A stretch of 64,000 nt of DNA from NCBI GenBank assembly GCA_963662985.1, contig OY760066.1, forward strand, positions 558,001-622,000. The letters run 5' to 3'. This DNA is from G963662985 sp963662985 (GTDB lineage: Bacteria > Chloroflexota > Anaerolineae > Anaerolineales > UBA11579). The translations under genes were made by a program, and so were the position numbers. A model generated the notes under the pieces. That model did not search any database. It had not been told where the DNA came from and saw only the letters and a list, made by a program, of their open reading frames with translations. Numbering within the stretch: position 1 is the stretch's first letter; each line of letters opens with the position of its first letter. Positions 10,001 to 19,106 of the stretch are shown here, in pieces.

Positions 10001-13000
10001 CTCGAGCAGTTCTTTTTCGCTTTGGGTGCGGGCATTGTTAAAGGCTTGATAGATGGCTTGCCCGGATTGGTAATGAGACAACTTTTCCAAGGCTTCAGCT
10101 CGGGAGCCAGCCGCCAGAGTCAGAAATGAGACACGGGTTTTAGCATGGGGTTTCAGGTCAATTTCCTGTGCCAGTGACAGAATCGGGTCAAGTGTGCCGC
10201 CGACGGTTCCGGAAAGGTGGTGGTTAGGGTTTTCTAATGCGGACGGGGAGTGCATGTTCTGTGACCTACCCAAAAATTGGGCCCTATCCGTCTCATATTC
10301 CCCAGTGACTTTGCGCCCAGATTCAATAATCATGGCATGGATCATTACAACCGGCTTTTCATTCGCAGAGCGTGGGCGGCGTTGGAACAAGAGCGCATTC
10401 TCCCTGGGAAGATATTCACTCTCTATAAACAGCTTATTGAATGCCGGATGGCGTCGATCGGCAGCCTGCGCCGCCAAGACTACTTCGCCATAACTGGTCA
10501 ATTTTAATTTTCGAATGCGGTTGGTGTTGTTCAGGATGTTCACACGGCGGATTTCAACACCATCTACGCTGACGGTAATCCCGGTGCGCAGGGTTATGCC
10601 ATTATCGGAACGCTGGAATTCAACTTTGTGTGGATAAAACCAAACTTCCTGATCCCGTTGTGGAATCTTATTCTCCAAATACTCCGATTTACAAACAATA
10701 GGTTGAGAGGTAGCAGACCAGAGTGCGCCACACTCGCGGTCTTGCACATAAATCCATGTGCCCCATTGGTCGAGGGTACTGTCGGCATGCCAGCGAGTAA
10801 GCGCAAACTCGCGCCATTGGCTGAATCCGCTGCCAGCGTTAGTAATCATCAAGCTGGCGTCGCCCTGTGAAAGCAAATGCACTTGCGGGATTGGGCTATC
10901 TATCGGCACACGCCAGGGTGCGTTGTTGACCGAGCGCATGACTTCACCTAACTCCGATTGTTCATCGGTGTGAGGGAATTCAAGCGGCGGGTTTTGCGGA
11001 ATCTTTTCCTGAAGCAAAAGTTCCACACTTTGAATGTGTTCATCGGCGTGGAATCGCTCTACCATGACATCATCCAACAGGAAGTTAGCAGTCGCCAGTA
11101 GGATCATGCCCTGATGATGTGCCATGTAGGATTGCACGATGGCATGAGACTGACCATCTGGCAAGCGTGCTTTTGTATAGTCGAGCGCCTCATAAAAGCC
11201 AAAACGCCCAAACATGTTTAGCTTTTCCAGACTTACCATGTTTTCCAGCACTGCCTGGGGTTGCAATGACAGCCCCATCAAAGAGGCGTAAGGCGCAATT
11301 ACCAGATCATCAGAAAGGTCGCGTTTGAAGCCCAGAGAAGGTACACCAAAGGCGCGATATTGGTAATTCTGGTCAAGATCGAAAGCAAAATAGCTCGATT
11401 CTGAAATACCCCAAGGTACTTTCTGTTCCTGTCCGTAACATTTCTGGGCATCGAGTGCAGCATAACAAGCATCCGAGAGAAATGTTCCGGCGTAGTTTTT
11501 GGCGAAGAGGGTCGGCATGAGGTATTCGAACATGGTGCCACTCCACGAGAGCAGCACCTGCTTTCCATTAACTTCCGTCATGGGGCGTCCCAAGTGCTGC
11601 CAGTGACTTTGCGGCACATCCCCTTTGGCAATTGCAATAAGGCTGGCGATACGTGATTCAGATGCTAGCAAATCGTAATAATTCGGGTCGAGACGCTCTG
11701 CATTGGGCGTATAACCTATGTGAAACAACTGGCGATGCTCATTGAACAAAAAGCGAAAATCCATATTGTTTACAGCAGTTTTTGCCTGTGCTGCCAAATC
11801 TCGAAAACCGATCAGCAGCGGTGAGATCGTCAAGCGAGCTGACGATAGATCAGCTTCCATGTTTTGGCACCAGTCATATGCAGCTTCATTCAGTGTAGGG
11901 TCTGGAACTTCGTTGTCCAGAAGGTGAGCCTTAAAAACTTCCAAAGCAATTTCGATCCGTTCGTAGGTTTCAGTTGCTTGACCCAGTGTTGGGCGCTCAG
12001 AAAGCAGCTTATTGCGAAATTCCTTCCAGGCAGGCGTTTGCATGATCAGTTCAGTGGGCGCATCCAATCTTTTGAGCCAGGGCGCGAACAAATCTAAGCT
12101 GCGCTGCATCTCTTGCAGGTGCTGGTACATCAAATCCAGATAAAGTTCGAGTTCAGACAGTGATTTACGCTGGAGATGGGGATGATTCTCGAGCAGTTCC
12201 ATTAAGCGATGTGAGACTCTTTCCCAGCCTTCATTTGATAGCCAGTCGAGAGTCGTTTTCCAATCTGACGGTTGGTTCTGGACAGCGCTGACTCGCACGT
12301 AAATACTGGTCAATTCTACTTTAAGAGATTCAATCGAAGTGTGTGGGTTGTTTTTTTCAAGTGCTTGCAGCACTTCTGCTAGAATATCCATCAGGACAAG
12401 AAGTCCCTGCCACTGCTTGTCATCTAGAAGTGGCGCGTCTTTCAGGGCTAGGCAACCCTGCCGAAGGGTGATAAGGCAGGCTGCCAGATTGCCGCTATCC
12501 ACTGTAGAAACGTAACGGGGCGGGAGCGCTGTCAGGGTATGCGAGTCGTACCAGTTCATCAGATGTCCCCGATAATGTTCCATCTTCTCAATTGTCTCAA
12601 AAGTTGAACGCAATCGGACTTCCAGTTGAAGTAGGTCGATATAGCCCAAATCATATGCCGATAAGGTAGATACCAGAAATAGCCCGATGTTGGTTGGCGT
12701 GGTGTAATGTGCCACATTACCGCGTGGGGATTCTTGAAAATGATCTGGGGGCAGCCAGTGGTCGTTGGGTCCTGCAAACTGCTCAAAGAACGCCCAGGTG
12801 CGGCGGGCAAGACGTAGAATTTGCCTGCGTTGGGTATCCGAAATTCGCTCGGTGATGTGCGTGATCGGCTGGCTGATCTGGTAAGCAATATGCGGCGCAA
12901 TTAGCCATGCAATCAGTATTGGCAGTGCCACCCAGAGTGCAGTCCGATTAAAAATGATGATTGCAATGACCAGTAAAATACTTAGGAAAGAAGAAACCCC

Positions 13001-15625
13001 CATTTCCATCCAAGTTCCGTACTGCGAGTTCAATCGAATAGAACGCGCAGCCCTCGCTGCTGTAGTCCATTGCAACATATGTTTGTGAATGATGAACATG
13101 CGTGCCATAGTTACACTAATGGCGTTCAGGGCGAGCCAGGCTTCGTAAGGCAGAAAGAGAATATGAAGAATCCAACGTATGAGTGGAAGCCGGATTGGTT
13201 TTAAAAACTGTTTGAGTGTTAAAATTTTCTTGCCTTGTTTCATTGCTTGAATCGCGATTGGCAGAACAGAAGGTAACAGTACGAGCACTGTCCAGATCAA
13301 GGGAGAACCGGGGAGGTACAACCAGCCTGCGGAAAGCAGTAGCACTAAATTCGCGGGAACCAGACTGCGCCGCAGGTTGTCGAAAATTTTCCATCGGTCG
13401 ATGAGAACAAGGCGATTAGGCACCATTCCGGTTTTGGTACGGACGGTGGGAAATAACCAGGGTAGCAACTGCCAGTCGCCACGAATCCAGCGGCGTAGTC
13501 GGTGGGCGTAGACCATATAACGAGATGGATAATCCTCGTAAAGCGTAATATCTGTCACCAGCGCGGCGCGTCCATGAATGCCTTCAAATAGGTCATGACT
13601 GAGCAAGGTGTTTTGGCGAACCTGTCCCGCCAGGCTTCGCTCGAACGCGGCGACATCGTAAATCCCCTTGCCAACGTAACTGCCTTCGTTGAATAAATCT
13701 TGATACACATCTGAAACAGCGAATGAATACAGATCAAAACCTGCATTCATCGCAAAAGTTTGCGAGAAGGGAGTAAGGTTGGCGCTGGTCGGCTTTATTT
13801 CCACGCGTGGTTGCATCACTGTATAACCGGCAACTACTGAGCACCCGTCTGGAGCAAATTCAGCTTGATTAAGTGGGTGCGCTAGGGTCGCAATCAGCCG
13901 ATTGGCGCTACCCTTTGGCAGGGATGTATCCGCATCTAGTGTGATTACATATTTGACATTTGTTAAAATACTTTTATCCCCGACTTGGGTGGTGTAAGCT
14001 GTTTCCCGAAGTACATTAGGGGAATCGGCCTGCAGGTTCAACAGCAGATGATTAAAATCCGCCAGTTTGCCACGCTTGCGCTCCCATCCCATCCAAACTC
14101 CTTCTGATGGATTCCATTGACGCTGACGGTGAAATAAATAAAAGGGAACTGTCCGTGCGTATTTTTTATTAAGATTATCAACACCAGTCCTTGCTAGAAC
14201 GAGGAGTTCTCCATCATCTGGCATATCTCTTACCGGAGCATCCGCAAAATCGGTAAGTAGTGCAAAGGTCAATTGCGGGTCGGGATTAGACAGGCAATAT
14301 AGTTCCAACTCAGGCAAGAGATGATTGAGTTCAACAGTGTTTTGCAACAAACAAGGGACAACCACCATGGTGCGATAGCCTGATGGGATACCTTCCGAAA
14401 AATCCATGCGTGGCAAACTCTGGGGTTTAATACGATGTGTTACATGCCAGTTCACCAAGATAACTGCGGCTTCCAAAGCCAATCCAGACCCAAGCAAACC
14501 GACGAAGATGAGTTGGGCAAGCGAGCCACCCGATATTATGGTATAGGTAAGCATTCCTAAAACAAATATGAACGAAAAGATAGCGATACTTCCAAGATAG
14601 GTGAGCGTGGGTGCTGACAGCAGCGCATGGCGGATACGGAACCTTAATCCAGTCTGATAGTGGATTTTGGCTTCGAGCGTTTTACGCCCTGCATCTTGCA
14701 GATAAAAGCCAACGTGCGACTGTCGACTTGGTGCTTTACTTCCGGCGCTGCGAGCGAGTTCGACTACGGTGTGTGCAACGTCTTCTTCGCTTAAAGTTGA
14801 ATAGCGTGTCAACTCCTCAACTACATTGCGATAACTGTTGCGAGTATCAAAATCCATGCGTGTATAGATAGCCGCGGGATCATCGCGCAAAATCTGTTCT
14901 ACCCGACTGTTCTGCTCAAAAAAGGTTTCCCAATCCGTGGAGGAGAGCAAGCGTAGGCTGAGGAAGCAATTAGCGACCACGGTCTCATTTGCCAGCGTCG
15001 GTGATGCGGACTGGATCGGGATTTCGCTTAAGCCTTTCGGTAGATCAATCCCAGTTAATTCAACAACAGCATACACAAGCCGCTCTAATATCCCGATCCG
15101 TAACATACTCGGTAATGCCCACAATTCTCCAATTGTCAGGGGCATTATCTGCTGATAATTCTGTAAAAAGGCGCTTGTTTGTATCAGATTGAGTTGGCTT
15201 TGACTGTATCCAATCCATTCCCATGCCAACGCAAAAATGCGAGGCAAGGATGTTCCCGTCAGTTTTGGTAAATGGTTGAGAAAACTAGTAGGCAGGTTTT
15301 CTTCAATCTGGCGAAAAGTCTGTTTTAGGACATAAAAATTGTCCAGCATCCATTCACCTGCGCGAAAAACAGGCAAATCATTTGTAGGTACGGCTTTGAA
15401 GATTTCGATGGCGTTGCTTAAAGTCTTTTCCAAGGTTTCCATCTCTTCGAACAGATTAGGTTTTGAGTTGCGGAGTATTCCTCCTATTTTCCTTGTTTTT
15501 TGATTTGGCAACAGGTCAGATTCCGCTTTGTGTCTTTTTGCTAGGATATGTGCAAATTCTGACTGTCGATGATCTGTGTCTGACTTGGCTGAATCAGAAG
15601 GATTAATGCCTGAGGTAGAAAACAT
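7010..15625 (-). CDS. ndvB: Cyclic beta-1,2-glucan synthase (NdvB/ChvB type)
   Basis: At 2,871 residues this matches the usual length of cyclic beta-1,2-glucan synthases, integral membrane enzymes that build the glucan from UDP-glucose, cyclise it and trim it. Membrane segments lie near residues 345-400, 755-790 and 885-915. The GT84 glycosyltransferase part shows the DxD motif (LDADTSLPKGSA, about 563) and RRWIRGDWQ (about 713). A glucoamylase-like domain follows (PWGISESSYFAFD, about 1408; MAHHQGMILLA, about 1500). The C-terminal GH94 phosphorylase-like domain has GAGDWNDGMN near 2547. It sits 3 bp after the universal stress gene, so they are co-transcribed. Its base composition is far richer in G+C than most of the window. 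Confidence 0.93.
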   Translation of the reverse strand: MFSTSGINPSDSAKSDTDHRQSEFAHILAKRHKAESDLLPNQKTRKIGGILRNSKPNLFEEMETLEKTLSNAIEIFKAVPTNDLPVFRAGEWMLDNFYVLKQTFRQIEENLPTSFLNHLPKLTGTSLPRIFALAWEWIGYSQSQLNLIQTSAFLQNYQQIMPLTIGELWALPSMLRIGILERLVYAVVELTGIDLPKGLSEIPIQSASPTLANETVVANCFLSLRLLSSTDWETFFEQNSRVEQILRDDPAAIYTRMDFDTRNSYRNVVEELTRYSTLSEEDVAHTVVELARSAGSKAPSRQSHVGFYLQDAGRKTLEAKIHYQTGLRFRIRHALLSAPTLTYLGSIAIFSFIFVLGMLTYTIISGGSLAQLIFVGLLGSGLALEAAVILVNWHVTHRIKPQSLPRMDFSEGIPSGYRTMVVVPCLLQNTVELNHLLPELELYCLSNPDPQLTFALLTDFADAPVRDMPDDGELLVLARTGVDNLNKKYARTVPFYLFHRQRQWNPSEGVWMGWERKRGKLADFNHLLLNLQADSPNVLRETAYTTQVGDKSILTNVKYVITLDADTSLPKGSANRLIATLAHPLNQAEFAPDGCSVVAGYTVMQPRVEIKPTSANLTPFSQTFAMNAGFDLYSFAVSDVYQDLFNEGSYVGKGIYDVAAFERSLAGQVRQNTLLSHDLFEGIHGRAALVTDITLYEDYPSRYMVYAHRLRRWIRGDWQLLPWLFPTVRTKTGMVPNRLVLIDRWKIFDNLRRSLVPANLVLLLSAGWLYLPGSPLIWTVLVLLPSVLPIAIQAMKQGKKILTLKQFLKPIRLPLIRWILHILFLPYEAWLALNAISVTMARMFIIHKHMLQWTTAARAARSIRLNSQYGTWMEMGVSSFLSILLVIAIIIFNRTALWVALPILIAWLIAPHIAYQISQPITHITERISDTQRRQILRLARRTWAFFEQFAGPNDHWLPPDHFQESPRGNVAHYTTPTNIGLFLVSTLSAYDLGYIDLLQLEVRLRSTFETIEKMEHYRGHLMNWYDSHTLTALPPRYVSTVDSGNLAACLITLRQGCLALKDAPLLDDKQWQGLLVLMDILAEVLQALEKNNPHTSIESLKVELTSIYVRVSAVQNQPSDWKTTLDWLSNEGWERVSHRLMELLENHPHLQRKSLSELELYLDLMYQHLQEMQRSLDLFAPWLKRLDAPTELIMQTPAWKEFRNKLLSERPTLGQATETYERIEIALEVFKAHLLDNEVPDPTLNEAAYDWCQNMEADLSSARLTISPLLIGFRDLAAQAKTAVNNMDFRFLFNEHRQLFHIGYTPNAERLDPNYYDLLASESRIASLIAIAKGDVPQSHWQHLGRPMTEVNGKQVLLSWSGTMFEYLMPTLFAKNYAGTFLSDACYAALDAQKCYGQEQKVPWGISESSYFAFDLDQNYQYRAFGVPSLGFKRDLSDDLVIAPYASLMGLSLQPQAVLENMVSLEKLNMFGRFGFYEALDYTKARLPDGQSHAIVQSYMAHHQGMILLATANFLLDDVMVERFHADEHIQSVELLLQEKIPQNPPLEFPHTDEQSELGEVMRSVNNAPWRVPIDSPIPQVHLLSQGDASLMITNAGSGFSQWREFALTRWHADSTLDQWGTWIYVQDRECGALWSATSQPIVCKSEYLENKIPQRDQEVWFYPHKVEFQRSDNGITLRTGITVSVDGVEIRRVNILNNTNRIRKLKLTSYGEVVLAAQAADRRHPAFNKLFIESEYLPRENALLFQRRPRSANEKPVVMIHAMIIESGRKVTGEYETDRAQFLGRSQNMHSPSALENPNHHLSGTVGGTLDPILSLAQEIDLKPHAKTRVSFLTLAAGSRAEALEKLSHYQSGQAIYQAFNNARTQSEKELLEQGLDATAVEEIQRVLSALLYPSGRLRAAPHILAQNEHGQSGLWAFGISGDHPILLLRVYDGESSLLVEALQAFNYWRSHHITVNLVILNEEDTGYALDLNNTIQRHIIRVGAENSLNQRDGIFVLRSDQLQPADKILLKTVAGVILDEKSGTLAEHARRLTSQTTHLPEFIPSLSPALANEATEHLQSPNNLLLDNTLGGFSPDGREYVIHLLPGQHTPHPWINVIANPQFGFLVSEVGSGPSWAGNSGENRLTPWRNDPVTDMPGEVIYLRDEETGLVWSPTLMPAGANTTHIIRHGAGYSIFESQSHGLNQNLCLFAAPDAPVKIARLNLKNLWKRPRRITITYYAEWVLGTTRDTHQAYIMPEFDPERHALLAKNRYNSEFGERVAFLAASKTPHGITTDRTEFLGRKGSLRTPAALGRIGLKSKVIAGVDPCAVIQLHVDLQPGATEEVFFLVGEGENRKESLALIEWGQAEGQIETIWQSIQQKWDKILGNITVETPEPGMDLMLNHWLLYQTLSCRLWGRTALYQSSGAFGFRDQLQDVMALLHTRPDLVRAQILTAARHQFEAGDVLHWWNPPAGRGVRTRISDDLLWLPYVTAEYVTATGDESVLIEKIPFLLGELLKPEEEDRYSQFEVMGVAYTLYEHCRRALEKGATTGAHGLPLMGAGDWNDGMNRVGVEGRGESIWLGWFLNATLKRFAQMVEIMKEDPTPYLQKATKLSQALEAHAWDGEWYLRAFYDDGSRLGSHKNNECQIDSIAQSWAILSGAADPARAKQAIDSVNRLLVNPDEQMILLFTPPFDKSERDSGYIKGYLPGVRENGGQYSHAAIWTAWAFTKLGQGEQALKLFQMLNPINHASTPEKVARYKVEPYVIAADIYSQPSHIGMGGWTWYTGSCGWMYRLGIEAILGISLEGNALKVNPCIPKGWHGFKVGYRFRSTYYKICVENPKGVNRGIQKMILDGKHLSGSLIPLVDDGQAHDIQVLMGFEDSSTIK

Positions 15626-15628
15626 AAA

Positions 15629-16600
15629 TTAATGCTCCCCGCGTTCTCTTGATGACTGCTCAAGCGACTTTGCCTCTTGTTTGGCAGGCATATCCTGAAC
15701 GATCAGAAGTGAAACTTTACCATATAAGATGAAGTTATTAGTAACACTTCCATAAGGCCATTGATGTTTTCCAGAATACCCATGTGCACTCAATATAACC
15801 AAGTCGATTTTTTTCTGTTCTACCACGCAATGCAATGATTCGGCGGCATGGTCGCTAGTAATGAGATATGTTTGAACATCAATATCTTGCAAAAACAAAC
15901 GTGATTTCACCTGTTCGAGATACTGACTGGCTTCTTCTCTGTTTCGCATCACAATGTGATTAGCCAGATCAATATCCTCTTGGATTGGAGGCATTTGACG
16001 CGCCATTTCCGGGGGTTGAACTACATGCACAAGATGAATAATTGGCTTTTGAACACGCGCTAATTGTATAACGATTGGTAAAACATGTTCTGCACGCTTG
16101 GAACCATCCAATGGCACAAGGATGTGCTGGTAAAGTGGGGCTTCTGATAATTCGCCATCGTTAATATTCTGTGGATGTGCCCGAACAATGAGCACTGACG
16201 TGGGTGCGCTCAAAATAGTTTTTTGTGTATTGCTACTGATGCCCCACTGAGTTAAACCATGACCTCCATGGCTGCTCATAATGATCAATTTCATACCTTG
16301 ACTTTGGGCATATTCTGGAATCCCTTCAGCTACTAACCCCTCCATTATTATTACCCGCCCTCGAATATTGGATTCTATAAACCGTTTCTTAGTTTCTTCC
16401 AGGTATAGAGTCGCTTTTGTTTTTTTGATTTGCCAGTTAAGCAAATCAAATAATTGTATTGATACGCCTATCTGATTCTTTTCCAGTAAGCGTAGTAGTG
16501 TGATTTCTGCATCAAAAGAGCTGGCAAAGGCGGCAGCATGAGGTAGAACACATTCAGCTAGCTGAGAGCCATCTAGAGGAACGAGAATGGGATTGAACAT
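15629..16600 (-). CDS. Tandem-domain universal stress protein
   Basis: The start at 16600 (323 residues) is preferred because AAGGAT precedes it and the product then begins directly with the first Usp strand (MFNPILVPLDGSQLAE). Two UspA domains follow, about residues 1-145 and 158-300, the second beginning HILVPLDGSKRAEHVLP. ATP-binding-type signatures are partly present (SSHGGHGLTQWGISSNT, SAHGYSGKHQWPYGSVTN). Usp proteins accumulate in stress and growth arrest. It lies 3 bp upstream of the glucan synthase, suggesting that envelope glucan production belongs to the same stress response. Confidence 0.9.
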   Translation of the reverse strand: MFNPILVPLDGSQLAECVLPHAAAFASSFDAEITLLRLLEKNQIGVSIQLFDLLNWQIKKTKATLYLEETKKRFIESNIRGRVIIMEGLVAEGIPEYAQSQGMKLIIMSSHGGHGLTQWGISSNTQKTILSAPTSVLIVRAHPQNINDGELSEAPLYQHILVPLDGSKRAEHVLPIVIQLARVQKPIIHLVHVVQPPEMARQMPPIQEDIDLANHIVMRNREEASQYLEQVKSRLFLQDIDVQTYLITSDHAAESLHCVVEQKKIDLVILSAHGYSGKHQWPYGSVTNNFILYGKVSLLIVQDMPAKQEAKSLEQSSRERGEH

Positions 16601-16707
16601 GGTTTTATCCTTTCGATTCTTGAACACCGATAAATTGGGTTTGAATAAGGGTTGAATTCCTCGCCATCATCAATTTCAATGATTTTCTGCAATGAAATAG
16701 CTTTCCA

Positions 16708-16986
16708 TCATTGACGTCTTAATTCAATGAATGCTACATGTATGGCAATTTTTTGCGCCCAAGTAGAAAAATGGCTTTCGCCATGGAAAGTTTCAAAACT
16801 ACTCATAATTTTTATTAATGCATCTTGAGAAAATTTCGCACTCAATCCAATCAAATCATTGTCAACTCGTGATGATAATGTTGCCTTAAGACCACATAGC
16901 AGAATATTGCGTAAATCATGAAGGGCTTCGCCATCAATTGGATCTCGAAGTGCATTCATCCACTCTTCATTGGTTCTTCTGCTCAT
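16708..16986 (-). pseudogene. Truncated ECF-type sigma factor (region 2 only)
   Basis: From the ATG at 16986 (GAGAG site upstream) the 92-residue product looks like sigma-70 region 2: SRVDNDLIGLSAKFSQDALI, then SFETFHGESHFSTWAQKIAI and a stop right after AFIELRRQ. In ECF sigma factors a linker and region 4 should follow; these are missing, so it cannot recognise a -35 element. It is probably a remnant, though a short anti-sigma-like or regulatory role cannot be excluded. An in-frame upstream extension to 17142 lacks sigma features. Confidence 0.6.
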
Positions 16987-17263
16987 ATATATCTCTCTTA
17001 TCTCTCTGAATCTTCTTTGAATATTAATGTTGAATTCGTCATCCTTTGCCTCCTTTTTCTGCTTCTTTAATCCTATGAAGCAATGGATGATTTTTTGAAT
17101 CTTTTTATACCAATTTATTAGAATACTCCCACAAAACTCCAAAAATCATTAGATTGAAATAATTATTTAGACCAAAGTCGAGTCATCTTCTACGATTGTC
17201 CAAATGGTGTAATTATGTCAAAATACCAAAAGTTATGGGGAGGATTTGAATGGCATGATTAAT

Positions 17264-18007
17264 TTATGGAGTAGAGAATAAATTATCCTCTAATTGCAGT
17301 AGATTATTAATCAATTGATCTAATTCTGGCTTTGCTGACTTAAGGTTTTTCTGTACATCAATCAAAGCTAGTGAAGCACTTTTTTGCATTGCTGAAAATA
17401 CGTCTTTTTGATCAGTCCCTAACCGCCTTGATAAGGTATCCAGTACCTCTGAAGCTTTAAATAGGTACAGACGAGCTCCCACGTAATCATTGGCGACTAC
17501 TGCCAAGCTGGCTCCGCGCAAACCAGAAAGGGTATTAACCACATCAAGGTGTAACGTTGTAGAGACTAAAGTAGTCTGAAGCGTCTCATTTTCTGTTTGT
17601 AGTGAAGCAATTTGATTGTCTTGAGAGATAATTATCTCATTGGCATTTTCCAGGATAGTTTCTAATGAAGCAATTTGTTCGTCTTGAGTAATAATTGTCT
17701 CGTTAGAGTTTTCTAGGTTTCTCCGTTGAATCTCATTTTCTGTTTTTAGTGAAGCAATTTGTTCGGCTTGAGTAATCATTGTCTCCCTAGCGTTTCTTAG
17801 GTTAGTGTCAGCTAGTCCAAGCTCTTGCTGTGCAGGATAATAAAGAGTGAAGAAGACTAAAAGTCCGCCGATAAGAATCGACCCCAGCACTATAAGCACC
17901 CATCTTAAGATGCTTTGAATGGTTTTTTTTAGAAGGGAATCAGACTTGATTTCGGTTTCTATAAATTCCTTTTTATCCATTTCATTTACATCATTTTTTT
18001 TATCCAT
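17264..18007 (-). CDS. Membrane-anchored coiled-coil protein with internal repeats
   Basis: The start at 18007 (247 residues) has an AGGAG site; an earlier in-frame start at 18055 has none. A charged N-terminus (residues 1-35) is followed by one TM segment (about 36-58, WVLIVLGSILIGGLLVFFTL). Next comes a coiled coil built from about 24-residue repeats containing QAEQIASLKTEN, QDEQIASLETIL and QDNQIASLQTEN. The C-terminal 90 residues are helical with hydrophobic heptads. The family is not recognised. It follows the YtxH gene with a short gap and probably shares its transcript. An envelope-stress scaffold role is only a guess. Confidence 0.7.
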   Translation of the reverse strand: MDKKNDVNEMDKKEFIETEIKSDSLLKKTIQSILRWVLIVLGSILIGGLLVFFTLYYPAQQELGLADTNLRNARETMITQAEQIASLKTENEIQRRNLENSNETIITQDEQIASLETILENANEIIISQDNQIASLQTENETLQTTLVSTTLHLDVVNTLSGLRGASLAVVANDYVGARLYLFKASEVLDTLSRRLGTDQKDVFSAMQKSASLALIDVQKNLKSAKPELDQLINNLLQLEDNLFSTP

Positions 18008-18096
18008 TATTTTTCTCCTGTTTTCTTTTTTGTGAAAGTTGATATTCAATACCAATGCACTAATTCATACATTGGTATTGAATATCCCTTAAAGGC

Positions 18097-18402
18097 TTAG
18101 GATTTCTGTATTTTATTTTTAATGTCTTCAGCAACCTTAGATATATTATCTAATTTCTCGCTAGCAAGATCCTGAGCTTGCTGTTTCATTTCTTCTAACT
18201 TTTCACTTCCGTCATTCGCAATCGAGCGTGCCTGTAATATGGTGTCGTCCATAAATTCATTCGTGCTTTCACGTAGTTCTGTGCTTTTGTTTCGGATTTT
18301 TAATCTAGTTTCTTTTCCGGATCGTGGTGCTAGAAACAACATCGTTAAAGCACTCGCCACGCCAACTAAAAAAAACCCTATTATTATCAAAAATGTTTTC
18401 AT
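18097..18402 (-). CDS. YtxH-domain small membrane protein
   Basis: This 101-residue protein has an N-terminal TM helix (residues 4-24) followed by the YtxH signature FLAPRSGKETRLKI and a long amphipathic helix. YtxH proteins are general-stress proteins in Firmicutes, and their exact function is unknown. A paralogue lies at 22921-23274 in the opposite orientation (FTPSSGKETRKEI). Each is preceded by a receiver-domain gene, dead here (18485-18852) and intact there. The RBS GGAG is present upstream. Confidence 0.85.
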   Translation of the reverse strand: MKTFLIIIGFFLVGVASALTMLFLAPRSGKETRLKIRNKSTELRESTNEFMDDTILQARSIANDGSEKLEEMKQQAQDLASEKLDNISKVAEDIKNKIQKS

Positions 18403-18484
18403 GTTTTATCTCCTTTAAATAAGTTAAATTATTTTACTTTTTTTATTCATTTCAAAATCCACAAAATATATGGGTTTGGATGAT

Positions 18485-18852
18485 TTGGAAGAGTGCCAAA
18501 AACTTTTGAATATTTACTGCTATATCGCGCAATCGTTCAGCCAACTCTTCCTTAAAGATAAATGAATCTGCACTTATGGATATGGCTACTTGCTGACTTG
18601 ACTTCAGATTGCTAATTTAGACGATGAAAAGTTTATTCGTGTTGTTTTTTCTTAATATTTTATGTGTCTTAGTTGGCGATTTAGGATGAAAATCCCAATT
18701 AAGAATAATTCTAAGTTGCACTTATGCACTTGTGTCATCATGATGTTCCATTCTTTTGCTTCTCCTACGACTTCCATTTCGAGATTATGGATTTAAACTA
18801 AGAGCAGGGATCTAATCTGAGTTATGATTCGCTATGTATACGTAGGTTTCAT
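18485..18852 (-). pseudogene. Decayed stand-alone receiver-domain gene
   Basis: Reading the minus strand from an ATG at 18852 and allowing frame changes gives VYIANHNSD, EMEVVGEAKEW, LNWDFHPKSPT, KILRK, ISNLKSSQQVAIS, and ADSFIFKEELAERLRDIA. These align in order with the intact receiver protein at 22359-22730 (VYIADAIPDE, LKMEVIGEAADW, IDWDLLPNSPS, EILRK, ISHLNARQQAALS, GADVFISKGELPERMAIRLR). In-frame stops and a frameshift make it dead. The upstream 38-bp element and the 32-bp leader spacing are also conserved, so promoter and gene were duplicated together. Confidence 0.8.
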
Positions 18853-18884
18853 ATAATAATCTTATAGAAAATGCTCTCAAATCA

Positions 18885-18922
18885 CATCCAACCACCGGGG
18901 AGTATGAATCTAGTACAGTTGG
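18885..18922 (-). promoter_or_regulatory. Conserved upstream element, copy 1 (dead receiver gene)
   Basis: Read on the minus strand it begins CCAACTGTACT and ends CGGTGGTTGGATG, 32 bp before the relic start codon. It aligns without gaps with 22289-22326 and, less well, with 21415-21452. It is likely a shared activator site or promoter. The stretch 18923-19106 shows no gene. Confidence 0.55.
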
Positions 18923-19106
18923 GGGAATTCGCACTAATTTTAGTTACTTTTGATACTAATATGGAAAATTACTTCTATTTAATCCACAAATAAATTTAGG
19001 GAATATATTTTTTACTATAATTAATTATATGAAGGAGAAACGTTGAGAAAATCCAACAAGTATAAAATTTCCATCAAAGCCAATTGTTAGGAGAATAAAG
19101 AGGGGG

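Noticed and set aside
7466..15192. Many plus-strand and alternative frames inside the glucan synthase gene
   Set aside because: The higher G+C of this gene leaves long antisense frames. None has a ribosome-binding site or a recognisable domain, and the sense frame is uninterrupted.
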